Positions 1 through 5,211 are shown, numbered from the stretch's first letter. The stretch: DNA of 7,773 bases from Balneolales bacterium (GCA_007120555.1 SKNL01000015.1:1-7773), one strand, 5' to 3'. Notes: generated by a model not told the origin, from the letters alone. Translations and numbers: made by a program.

Positions 1-389
1 CAGTGCCGGAACCAGGGCGACAGCAGCAGGCGTGCTTCGTCCATCTGCCGCACAAAGGCAAGCAGATGCCCTTCATCCACATCGCTGCCGTAGCGCTTCA
101 GGTCATCGCATATGTCGCGAACGGAAAACTGGCCGTTCAGCATCGGAACCAGCGCGGCAATCTGCCGGTCCAGCGCAATCGGACCGGGCAGATATCCCTG
201 GGGATCATGGAAATAGATAAGTTCGGAACCCTCGTGCGTGACGGGGATCATTTCCACATCAGAGCGGATCGGAGGCAGTTTCATTTCGACGCTGCTCACC
301 AGCAGCTCCTGCTTCCGGGAAGCATCATCGCCGGGGTCGCTTCTGCCTTGCCGGCCGTTGTTTTCTTGTGGATGGGTACCGTTGGTCAT
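1..389 (-). CDS. AmmeMemoRadiSam system protein B (Memo family), N-terminal part, cut by the window edge
   Basis: Reading leftward from the ATG at 389, 129 codons stay open to the edge; the stop lies outside. After about 30 polar residues, the stretch from about residue 36 (MKLPPIRSDVEMIPV) to about 128 (ARLLLSPWFRH) resembles the PqqD-like winged-helix domain found before the Memo domain in many bacterial AmmeMemoRadiSam B proteins: a 'YFHDPQGYLPGPIAL' block, then 'LNGQFSVRDICDDL' and 'RQMDEARLLLSP'. The Memo domain, a metal-binding fold related to extradiol dioxygenases, would lie beyond the edge and cannot be seen. Family members are usually encoded near an AMMECR1 protein and a radical SAM enzyme; their reaction is not settled. 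The gene starts 92 bases after the nth stop on the same strand, so co-transcription is possible. No Shine-Dalgarno is seen. Alternative starts are GTG at 428 and ATG at 284; the latter would drop the polar leader. The family call comes from recalled resemblance of the N-terminal domain only. Confidence 0.68.
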   Translation of the reverse strand, partial: MTNGTHPQENNGRQGRSDPGDDASRKQELLVSSVEMKLPPIRSDVEMIPVTHEGSELIYFHDPQGYLPGPIALDRQIAALVPMLNGQFSVRDICDDLKRYGSDVDEGHLLAFVRQMDEARLLLSPWFRH

Positions 390-433
390 GGGGTGTCTGT
401 TGTCTGTTCGGACTCGTTTTTTGTTCACTTATG

Positions 434-457
434 CCGGTTATATGCTGATTCAACCGG
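434..457. repeat. Short inverted repeat between nth and the Memo-family gene
   Basis: CCGGTT at 434-439 and AACCGG at 452-457 form a perfect 6-bp stem around a 12-base loop. It lies in the 92-base leftward spacer, after the nth stop and before the Memo-family start. No T-run follows on either strand, so it is not a standard intrinsic terminator. It could be an mRNA processing or protein-binding site, or chance. Confidence 0.25.
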
Positions 458-481
458 GTTTATGCGTGTTCCTGCCGGCCT

Positions 482-1213
482 TTACTGATTGCTGCCTTTT
501 TTTACCTGGCCGGCCTTATCATTTTTGCGAAGGGCATTGCAGGTGCACCGGATGCCGAATTTCTCGCAGACGGGATGGTCAGGCGGTTTGGAAAAGCGGG
601 CCTTGCAGGCCGCTCGTCCATGTGCGATAAGCAGGTGGGAGAGGTTTGTCCACTCCTCCCGCGGAAACAGCGCCATCAGATCCAGCTCGATTTTGACCGG
701 ATCCTGGTGTTTCGTCAACCCGAAGCGATTGGCAAGCCGCTTGACGTGCGTATCCACGACCACCCCATCGTTGATCCCGAAGGCATTCCCGAGCACCACA
801 TTCGCCGTTTTACGGGCGGCCCCGCGCAAGGAGAGCAGCTCGTCCATTGTCATGGGCACTTCGCCGCCGAACTCCTCCACGATCTTGCGGGAAGCCTCTT
901 TGATCGCCAGGGCCTTGTTCCTGTAAAAGCCGGTGGTGCGGATGGTCTTTTCAAGCTCCGGCAACAGCGCTCCGGCCATGGCCTGCGGGGTGGGCCAGGT
1001 CCGGAAAAGATCTTCGGTCACAATGTTGACCCTTACATCCGTACACTGGGCGCTCAGTATGGTCGCGACCAGCAGCTCAAACGGATTGGTGAAGTTGAGC
1101 GCACAGTGCGGGTTGGGATAGTGTTCATACAATTCCGCAAGCAGCGCTTCGCCGCGCTTGCGCTGATCACCGTTTTTTCGAGGCCGCCTTTTACTTTTTC
1201 CGGATATTTTCAT
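482..1213 (-). CDS. nth: Endonuclease III (DNA glycosylase/AP lyase) with an atypical Fe-S cysteine pattern
   Basis: 243 aa. Endonuclease III removes oxidised pyrimidines from DNA and cleaves the abasic site, starting base-excision repair. The six-helix core begins near residue 44 (NPFELLVATILSAQCTD, 43-59). The helix-hairpin-helix is at 129-146 (LRGAARKTANVVLGNAFG), with the Schiff-base lysine K135. The catalytic aspartate is D154 in VVVDTHVKRLANRFGL. The hairpin loop is LRGAARK where LPGVGRK or LPGVARK is usual. The C-terminal [4Fe-4S] loop normally reads C-X6-C-X2-C-X5-C; here the cysteines are C203, C216, C223 and C225, i.e. C-X12-C-X6-C-X-C, with H213 near the place of a missing cysteine. 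The protein is about 30 residues longer than the E. coli enzyme, mainly because of a lysine/arginine-rich N-terminal extension (residues 1-20) and a short basic tail. The ATG at 1213 has no clear Shine-Dalgarno and coincides with the left end of a repeated leader element (1207-1280). Family assignment is secure; activity with the altered loop is not shown. Confidence 0.95.
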   Translation of the reverse strand: MKISGKSKRRPRKNGDQRKRGEALLAELYEHYPNPHCALNFTNPFELLVATILSAQCTDVRVNIVTEDLFRTWPTPQAMAGALLPELEKTIRTTGFYRNKALAIKEASRKIVEEFGGEVPMTMDELLSLRGAARKTANVVLGNAFGINDGVVVDTHVKRLANRFGLTKHQDPVKIELDLMALFPREEWTNLSHLLIAHGRAACKARFSKPPDHPVCEKFGIRCTCNALRKNDKAGQVKKGSNQ

Positions 1214-1280
1214 CTGTTTAAAACTTTGGATCTATAAGGTCACATAGAATGTCCATGACAATTATAATCATGCTCCTGTG
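1207..1280 (-). repeat. Duplicated promoter/leader element, copy 1 (between nth and the winged-helix regulator)
   Basis: Aligned without gaps to 4931-5004, 56 of 74 positions match; in the core 1239-1280, 38 of 42 match. The left end covers the nth ATG (minus strand, 1213-1211), so the distance from core to start codon is the same in both copies. The core contains GTCATGGACATT on the minus strand (1247-1258) and ATTATAAT (1261-1268). It is flanked by GTCA and TGAC half-sites at 1239-1259. Looser similarity continues a little to the right (shared ATCCGG and GCTG words) with small gaps. Confidence 0.8.
1261..1268. promoter_or_regulatory. Palindromic -10 box (ATTATAAT), candidate bidirectional promoter, copy 1
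   Basis: ATTATAAT is its own reverse complement, so a consensus TATAAT is present on both strands. Leftward it would start transcription about 40 bases before the nth ATG at 1213. Rightward it would give a leader of about 180 bases to the regulator at 1453, which also has a nearer candidate at 1373-1383. No good -35 hexamer is visible at the usual distance in either direction. The matching octamer in copy 2 (4985-4992) supports function. Confidence 0.45.
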
Positions 1281-1372
1281 CGCCATCCGGAGGCTGGAAT
1301 ATTCGTTTCACCCTTCTGAATGCCTGCTTTATTTTTTAGTGGATGCGTTATTTTAATTTTACGCAATTTGTG

Positions 1373-1383
1373 TATACTATAAT
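1373..1383 (+). promoter_or_regulatory. Candidate -10 region for the winged-helix regulator
   Basis: TATACTATAAT gives two overlapping -10 hexamers: TATACT (1373-1378) and a perfect TATAAT (1378-1383). Upstream DNA is very AT-rich (about 1328-1370), but no convincing -35 is seen (TTTTAA at 1351-1356 is 16 bases before TATACT). The start codon of the regulator is about 70 bases downstream. Confidence 0.4.
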
Positions 1384-1452
1384 AGCTTCATAACCAGTGT
1401 GCTTTATTTTCTGCTAACCAGCTGTAGCTGATCATCATTTGACTCCAAGGCA

Positions 1453-1758
1453 ATGGCTACCGAACCGAACTCCCTGGATTACCGCAAGCTGGACAATCTC
1501 ATCCACTCGCGCATCCGGCTTGCCCTTATGTCGGTGCTCACAAGGGTGGATGATATCAGTTTTAATGAACTGAAAAAAGTCCTCAATGCTACCGACGGCA
1601 ATCTGAGCACCCACCTTTCCAAGCTTGTTGATGCCGGATATGTCTCCGTTCAGAAAACCACCGAAGGAAACAAAACCGAATCGCGTTATCGGGTAACACA
1701 GAAAGGCCTCTCCAAATTCGCCGATTATATCGTTGACCTGGCGCCGTTCATCGGATGA
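1453..1758 (+). CDS. Small winged-helix transcriptional regulator (HTH_34-like, MarR/ArsR fold)
   Basis: 101 aa, a single DNA-binding domain with no room for a separate ligand domain. Residues 13-31 (LDNLIHSRIRLALMSVLTR) match the opening helix of this family. Residues 34-47 (DISFNELKKVLNAT) form the second helix, and DGNLSTHLSKLVDAGYV (48-64) is the helix-turn-helix with the recognition helix. Residues 65-85 (with the ESRYRVTQKG hairpin) form the wing, and a closing helix 86-98 (LSKFADYIVDLAP) probably dimerises. Such proteins act as local repressors or activators, often of neighbouring genes; the target is unknown. The ATG follows AAGG at 1447-1450, a weak ribosome site only two bases away. 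It is divergent from nth, and the repeated promoter element lies between them, so it is a candidate regulator of that element (inference only). It converges with the glutamate dehydrogenase gene. Confidence 0.88.
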   Translation: MATEPNSLDYRKLDNLIHSRIRLALMSVLTRVDDISFNELKKVLNATDGNLSTHLSKLVDAGYVSVQKTTEGNKTESRYRVTQKGLSKFADYIVDLAPFIG

Positions 1759-1930
1759 GTCCCGGTTCGGGCCGATCGGGCTGACGGACCGATTGCGCGC
1801 CGATAATCCGTGCCGGAAGCACAAGCAGGACAAATATCAGCATATAAGAGTGTTCTTTTTACACAAATAACAAGCACCTGTGTACATGATCCGTGATCCC
1901 GGCCTGATCCACTAAATGTGGCGCCCGTCC
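1759..1930. other. Convergent intergenic spacer without a clear terminator
   Basis: 172 bases between two converging genes. It holds several small inverted repeats: CCGATCGG at 1772-1779, TACACA (1860-1865) with TGTGTA (1879-1884), and CCCGT (1924-1928) with ACGGG (1933-1937) overlapping the glutamate dehydrogenase stop. None is followed by a proper T-run in the right direction. One of them may still end transcription, but I cannot pick it. No coding or RNA gene is seen. Confidence 0.4.
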
Positions 1931-3334
1931 TTACGGGAAAATACCCATTTGCTGATAGGATACGGTCACTTTTTTGATCGCGCTGATATACGCGGCATTC
2001 CGCAGATCCGTGTCGTACTGCCGCGCTGTTTCATGCAGCATGTGATAGGCGGTGACCATGGTGTCTTCCAGTCCGGAATCCACGATATCCCACTCCTCAG
2101 GCCCCTTGCCGATCCGCTTGACGTCGTGCTCGCTGAAATGCTCTCCGGTCAGCCCCTCGATGGCTTCCAGAAGACGTGTCATCGCATTTTCCTCATAGCG
2201 ACGGTCCATCCGGCCAAAGCGGATATGAGAGAGGTTTTTGATCCATTCAAAATAGGAGACAGTCACACCGCCGGCATTCAGATAGATATCCGGAACAACC
2301 AGTATCCCCCGCTCCCGAAGAATGGTATCCGCTTCACTGGTTGTGGGTCCGTTGGCGCCCTCGCCGATGATCTTTGCGTTTATCCTCCCGGCATTTTCGA
2401 CTGTGATCTGGTTTTCCAGGGCAGCCGGGACCAGTATGTCGCACTCCATCTCCAGCATGCTTAACGATTCTTCTACAAACCGGCCGTCCGGGTATTCACG
2501 AATGGAGCCGGTTTCGCGGATATGGTCGCGCAGTTTTTCAACATCAATGCCTTTGTCGTCATAAATGCCTCCATGCACTTCGGCCACTCCGGTTATGAGC
2601 GCACCTGCTTCACGCAGATAATGTGCCGCATAGTAGCCGACATTTCCAAGGCCCTGGACGATGACCCGCTTGCCCTCAAGTCCGGTGGCAAGGCCAAGCG
2701 CCTCCATATCCTTTTTGTCGTCACACGCCTCTTTCAGGCCGAAGAAAATGCCACGGCCCGTGGCCTCGGTGCGTCCACTGATACCGCCCTGCTCAATCGG
2801 CTTGCCGGTGACACAACCCTCGCTGTCAAGCGAATCGACCATGCTCTGATAAGTATCCAGGATCCATGCCATTTCCCGGGAACTGGAACCATAGTCCGGC
2901 GCCGGCACATCCACGCCCGGACCAAGAAAATTCTTTTTGATCAGCTCAAACGTGTACCGCCGGGTGACACGCTCGATCTCGGATGAGGAGTACTTGGACG
3001 GGTTGATACGGATCCCGCCCTTGGCACCGCCAAATGGCACCGAAACCACGGCACACTTGTAGGTCATGAGTGCGGCAAGGGCTGTTACCTCATCCTCGTT
3101 CACTTCAAGAGCGTAGCGGATCCCGCCCTTGGTGGGCATTTTGTGGACGCTGTGCGCTGACCGCCAGCCGTGGATGACCTCAACGCTGCCATCGTCCCTG
3201 CGAAGTGGAAATGTAATATGATAGGTGCTGTTGCACGCCTTGATCTGGGCAAGCAGGCCCTTTTCGATGGTCAGATAGCCTGCCGCCCGATCGAAGCATT
3301 TGTTTACCTGTTTGAAAAATTGATACGCAGCCAT
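1931..3334 (-). CDS. gdhA: Glutamate dehydrogenase (Glu/Leu/Phe/Val family, mammal-like class)
   Basis: 467 aa. It interconverts glutamate with 2-oxoglutarate plus ammonia using NAD(P), linking nitrogen and central carbon metabolism in the cytosol. The substrate-binding lysines are in KMPTKGGIRY (K69) and MTYKCAV (K93). The catalytic lysine is K105 in VPFGGAKGGI, and the catalytic aspartate is D147 in DVPAPDYGSSSREM. The CVTGKPIEQGGISGR block (174-188) precedes the nucleotide-binding domain with GLGNVG (228-233). GEGANGPTT (324-332) and NAGGVTVSYFEW (353-364) are close to the animal enzyme. Between about 365 and 421 there is extra sequence compared with short bacterial hexameric enzymes, at the position of the animal 'antenna'. 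The preference for NAD or NADP cannot be read safely (E252 follows the second strand). No Shine-Dalgarno precedes the ATG. It is probably its own transcription unit, 154 bases downstream of the cyclic phosphodiesterase-like gene, with a candidate -10 in that gap. Alternative substrates (Leu, Phe) are less likely given the animal-type blocks. Confidence 0.95.
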   Translation of the reverse strand: MAAYQFFKQVNKCFDRAAGYLTIEKGLLAQIKACNSTYHITFPLRRDDGSVEVIHGWRSAHSVHKMPTKGGIRYALEVNEDEVTALAALMTYKCAVVSVPFGGAKGGIRINPSKYSSSEIERVTRRYTFELIKKNFLGPGVDVPAPDYGSSSREMAWILDTYQSMVDSLDSEGCVTGKPIEQGGISGRTEATGRGIFFGLKEACDDKKDMEALGLATGLEGKRVIVQGLGNVGYYAAHYLREAGALITGVAEVHGGIYDDKGIDVEKLRDHIRETGSIREYPDGRFVEESLSMLEMECDILVPAALENQITVENAGRINAKIIGEGANGPTTSEADTILRERGILVVPDIYLNAGGVTVSYFEWIKNLSHIRFGRMDRRYEENAMTRLLEAIEGLTGEHFSEHDVKRIGKGPEEWDIVDSGLEDTMVTAYHMLHETARQYDTDLRNAAYISAIKKVTVSYQQMGIFP

Positions 3335-3378
3335 AATGTAATAGTATTAGATGGGTTAATGTTGGCCTTGGAGAAATG

Positions 3379-3384
3379 ATTATA
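3379..3384 (-). promoter_or_regulatory. Candidate -10 box for the glutamate dehydrogenase gene
   Basis: On the minus strand this reads TATAAT, about 44 bases before the ATG at 3334. A weak -35 candidate TTAATC lies 17 bases upstream (3402-3407). The surrounding 154-base gap is AT-rich and otherwise empty apart from an A-run at 3460-3466 that reads as seven T on the transcribed leftward strand. That T-run follows the upstream gene's stop but has no clear stem before it. Confidence 0.38.
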
Positions 3385-3488
3385 AAAGCGATTTTCTATA
3401 AGATTAACAGCGTTTTTGGACAGGATAGACAGTAATTGTCAGGAATTTATGAAGGTGGTAAAAAAATTTGCAAAACAGGCGCTGCGGT

Positions 3489-4043
3489 TCATGGGGTTAA
3501 CAGTGGGACATGAAGCAGTTCCTTCCATGTTTCGGACGGACCCGAGACGCGGACCAGATGGATTTTGTCCGGTATGAATACCAGGTCAAAGCGCTTTCCC
3601 ACACTATCAATGATCTGCTTCTTTTTCCCCGGATCCATTTCCCGGTACATCAGGCTTATGTGGGGCATATAGGGTTCGTGCTCCAGCCGGAATTCCCGCA
3701 GGCTCCGCTCCCTGAGATCCAGCAATGCCTCATTTGGCGCAATACGCACAAATAGCGAGCGATAGTAGGAATCCCGGAAATCCGTATCCCCGAGATAGAG
3801 GGTCATTGGCTCTGCGGTTTTCGAAATACCCTCCAACCTTCCGACCATCTCGTCAACAGGCATTCGGATGCCGCTGGCAATCGTGATATGCGGTTCAAAG
3901 ACCGGGGCATCGTATTCAGCGGCCAGCCGGTCAATGATTTTTTTCAAGATATCATACACCTCACTTTCCGGCTTCAGCCAGAGGGCATACTCTCCTTCAT
4001 CCCTGAAAGATGCATCATATGATGCCTGTGTTTCCGGTGCCAT
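3489..4043 (-). CDS. 2H phosphoesterase: cyclic phosphodiesterase / 2'-5' RNA ligase-like protein
   Basis: 184 aa, typical length for the 2H superfamily. The two signature tetrapeptides are present: H52-I-T54 in PVFEPHITIAS and H128-I-S130 in EPYMPHISLMY, about 75 residues apart; the histidines form the active site. The N-terminal block YALWLKPESEVYDILKKII (19-37) resembles the Cpd1-type cyclic phosphodiesterases of fungi and plants, which open ADP-ribose 1'',2''-cyclic phosphate. Bacterial relatives are commonly named 2'-5' RNA ligase (ThpR) and act on 2',3'-cyclic phosphate RNA ends. The true substrate here is unknown; the Cpd1-like reading is an inference from the N-terminal block. The ATG at 4043 is the only plausible start: an in-frame stop lies about 20 bases upstream, and AGGGA sits about 9 bases before it, one of the few fair ribosome sites in the window. 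The gene begins 70 bases after the DUF502 stop on the same strand, so they may share a transcript. Confidence 0.85.
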   Translation of the reverse strand: MAPETQASYDASFRDEGEYALWLKPESEVYDILKKIIDRLAAEYDAPVFEPHITIASGIRMPVDEMVGRLEGISKTAEPMTLYLGDTDFRDSYYRSLFVRIAPNEALLDLRERSLREFRLEHEPYMPHISLMYREMDPGKKKQIIDSVGKRFDLVFIPDKIHLVRVSGPSETWKELLHVPLLTP

Positions 4044-4113
4044 TCTGCGTTTCCCTGAGTCGTTTTATCAATAACGTGATTATGGTCTAATCTCTTGATA
4101 ACGGCGGTGGAAG

Positions 4114-4743
4114 TCAACCGATCTGGTCAGGCTTTTTTTTCCTTAGTTCCGCTACCCTGACAACCATGTTCGTGGAACCTATCCCGCAACTCAGAATGGT
4201 CCGAAGCGCCTCATCCACCGGCACACTCACAATATGCACCCGCTCATTTGGAAGATGATAGATATTGCCGGATGTGGGATTGGGTGCGGTGGGAATGAAC
4301 ACGGTAAAGCTGCCGTCGGGATGTTCGTCGGTGACGAAAGCCGTCATCATGGTTTCACTTGAGAACGGCCGGACCAGTGCTACCGCGGAAAACGGGGATT
4401 TACTCCGCCCGAAGAACATCATCACCGTTTCCTTGATCATGCTGTAGCCCGGCGCATACCTGAGAGTGGCATTTTCAACACCCCTGAAAATCAGGTTTCC
4501 CATCTGTGTTTTTACGAACACGCCCACCGCGAAACAGATGATAAGTATGAATGCAATCACCAGAATATCAGCGAGCAGTTGCTGCAGGGCCGTTTTTTCC
4601 ACGAGAAACGAGGTAAGGGGATAGATCACATCCGTCATCGCCCCATACACCCACCTCACTACCAGGAAAAAGAGGATGATCGGCATCAGCACCACCAGAC
4701 CGCCAAACATCGATGTCCGGATAAAATTGTTGAACTTTGTCAT
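4114..4743 (-). CDS. DUF502 family membrane protein (COV1-like)
   Basis: 209 aa. Two transmembrane segments are clear: about 12-32 (FGGLVVLMPIILFFLVVRWV) and about 58-78 (ADILVIAFILIICFAVGVFV). A soluble domain of about 130 residues follows, carrying the family hallmark PTAPNPTSG (151-159), a YAPGYSMIKE block before it (96-105) and a late CGIGS (186-190). The order and length match the DUF502 family, widespread in bacteria and represented in plants by COV1/LCV proteins involved in vascular patterning and trafficking. The bacterial function is not known. The C-terminus is lysine-rich (RKKKPDQ) and probably cytoplasmic by the positive-inside rule. No Shine-Dalgarno precedes the ATG at 4743; an ATG eleven bases further upstream is out of frame. 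The nearest promoter candidate is the repeated element at 4931-5004, which would give a leader of about 240 bases containing a 40-codon ORF. Confidence 0.92.
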   Translation of the reverse strand: MTKFNNFIRTSMFGGLVVLMPIILFFLVVRWVYGAMTDVIYPLTSFLVEKTALQQLLADILVIAFILIICFAVGVFVKTQMGNLIFRGVENATLRYAPGYSMIKETVMMFFGRSKSPFSAVALVRPFSSETMMTAFVTDEHPDGSFTVFIPTAPNPTSGNIYHLPNERVHIVSVPVDEALRTILSCGIGSTNMVVRVAELRKKKPDQIG

Positions 4744-4814
4744 GGTGTAATCATCTTGAAAAGGTTAACACAACAGGCAAGGCACATCCATTACCACCAG
4801 GCACCCGTCTCTCA

Positions 4815-4937
4815 TTACCAGGTCCTCTCATCTTTTACACCAAGACCTGCCTGTTCAAAGGGGCCTAAATGTAAACATAACGTTTGCTTACCGCATTGCA
4901 ATACGCACCCCGGGAAATTTTTTCGCTTACTTTTCAT
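4815..4937 (-). CDS. Possible 40-codon leader ORF under the duplicated promoter element
   Basis: Starting at the ATG at 4937 there is an open frame of 40 codons ending in TAA at 4815. The peptide begins MKSKRKNFPG, is basic at the front, has three cysteines (residues 11, 15, 21), and has no recognisable domain. Its ATG occupies exactly the place that the nth ATG takes in copy 1 of the repeated element, and both products start MK followed by a basic stretch. It could be a real small protein, a translated leader for DUF502 (which starts 71 bases after its stop), or a decayed duplicate of the nth start. Codon usage is not clearly like the neighbours. Confidence 0.25.
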   Translation of the reverse strand: MKSKRKNFPGCVLQCGKQTLCLHLGPFEQAGLGVKDERTW

Positions 4938-5004
4938 CCGTTTTATAAATTTTGATTTAATAGTCAGATAGAATGTCCATGACGATTATAATCATACTCT
5001 TGTG
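4931..5004 (-). repeat. Duplicated promoter/leader element, copy 2 (between DUF502 and ubiB)
   Basis: Same length and ungapped register as 1207-1280. The core 4963-5004 differs from copy 1 at only four of 42 positions, while the segment next to the ATG (4940-4962) has diverged much more. The conserved part therefore covers the -10 box and the presumed transcription start rather than the ribosome-binding zone. It contains GTCATGGACATT on the minus strand (4972-4983) and a 10-base palindrome GATTATAATC (4984-4993). Confidence 0.8.
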
Positions 5005-5034
5005 GATCCGGGCTGATGTCAGGTCATGGACATT
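4972..5034. repeat. 12-bp perfect inverted repeat formed with the conserved 12-mer
   Basis: AATGTCCATGAC at 4972-4983 is the exact reverse complement of GTCATGGACATT at 5023-5034, with 39 bases between the arms. The left arm belongs to copy 2 of the duplicated element. The right arm is the same 12-mer facing rightward toward the UbiB-like gene. Two inverted operator sites around a bidirectional promoter, or an RNA stem, are both possible. Confidence 0.7.
4985..4992. promoter_or_regulatory. Palindromic -10 box (ATTATAAT), candidate bidirectional promoter, copy 2
   Basis: A consensus TATAAT reads on both strands. Leftward it would serve the 40-codon ORF and DUF502. Rightward it would serve the UbiB-like gene with a leader of about 210 bases, passing through the hairpins at 5049-5154. 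The -35 region is not convincing on either strand and is not conserved between the two copies. Confidence 0.42.
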
Positions 5035-5048
5035 TGGTCTCAAATTTA

Positions 5049-5154
5049 TCATTCCCTAATCCGGAATGAATCCCGTAACTTGGTTTCACTGCATTGCAGG
5101 CTGCAAGACCCAATGCAACCCGGGCTGGCGGATTGAATCAGCAACGCCCTGATT
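5049..5154 (+). promoter_or_regulatory. Cluster of hairpin-forming repeats in the UbiB leader
   Basis: Three features lie close together. TCATTCC (5049-5055) pairs with GGAATGA (5063-5069) around a 7-base loop. TGCATTG (5090-5096) pairs with CAATGCA (5111-5117) and encloses an odd palindrome TTGCAGGCTGCAA (5094-5106). AATCAG (5136-5141) pairs with CTGATT (5149-5154) around a 7-base loop. A T-run follows only at 5183-5189, too far from the last stem for a standard terminator. They may be operator sites or a folded leader. Confidence 0.35.
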
Positions 5155-5211
5155 GCAACTAAGCCACTGTGCAAATATCTTGTTTTTTTCCGTTTTACGT
5201 AACCATGCCGG

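Larger units (their letters stand above)
4744..5211. other. 468-base divergent intergenic region rich in inverted repeats
   Basis: It lies between the leftward DUF502 gene and the rightward UbiB-like gene and holds no established gene. From left to right it contains an inverted repeat CAGGTC/GACCTG (4819-4824 and 4844-4849), a 40-codon leftward ORF (4937-4815), copy 2 of the duplicated promoter element (4931-5004), the third opposite-strand copy of its 12-mer (5023-5034), three short hairpin-forming repeats (5049-5154) and a run of seven T (5183-5189) shortly before the UbiB start. No tRNA or known riboswitch pattern was recognised. Confidence 0.6.

Noticed and set aside
3..488. 161-codon rightward frame at the left edge
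   Set aside because: The opposite strand gives a coherent PqqD-like domain; this frame has no domain and crosses the nth-Memo spacer.
575..1237. 220-codon open frame antisense to nth
   Set aside because: It mirrors conserved endonuclease III sequence and has no recognisable domain.
1435..1833. 132-codon leftward frame over the winged-helix regulator
   Set aside because: The rightward frame matches a known regulator fold; this one is its antisense shadow.
1860..1884. TACACA/TGTGTA inverted repeat as a terminator for the winged-helix gene
   Set aside because: The T-run precedes the stem instead of following it, and the loop is 13 bases.
1924..1937. CCCGT/ACGGG hairpin at the end of the glutamate dehydrogenase gene as a terminator
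   Set aside because: The stem is only 5 bp, overlaps the stop codon and has no T-run downstream in the leftward direction.
1916..2464. 182-codon open frame antisense to the glutamate dehydrogenase 3' end
   Set aside because: It is a shadow of conserved catalytic-domain coding and has no family resemblance.
3460..3480. T-run (minus strand) after the cyclic phosphodiesterase-like gene as an intrinsic terminator
   Set aside because: There is no stable stem directly before it; only TTTGCAAA-type short self-complementarity.
1207..5004. The repeated element as termini of a transposon enclosing 1281-4930
   Set aside because: The copies are direct rather than inverted repeats, no transposase lies between them, and the enclosed genes are ordinary chromosomal genes.
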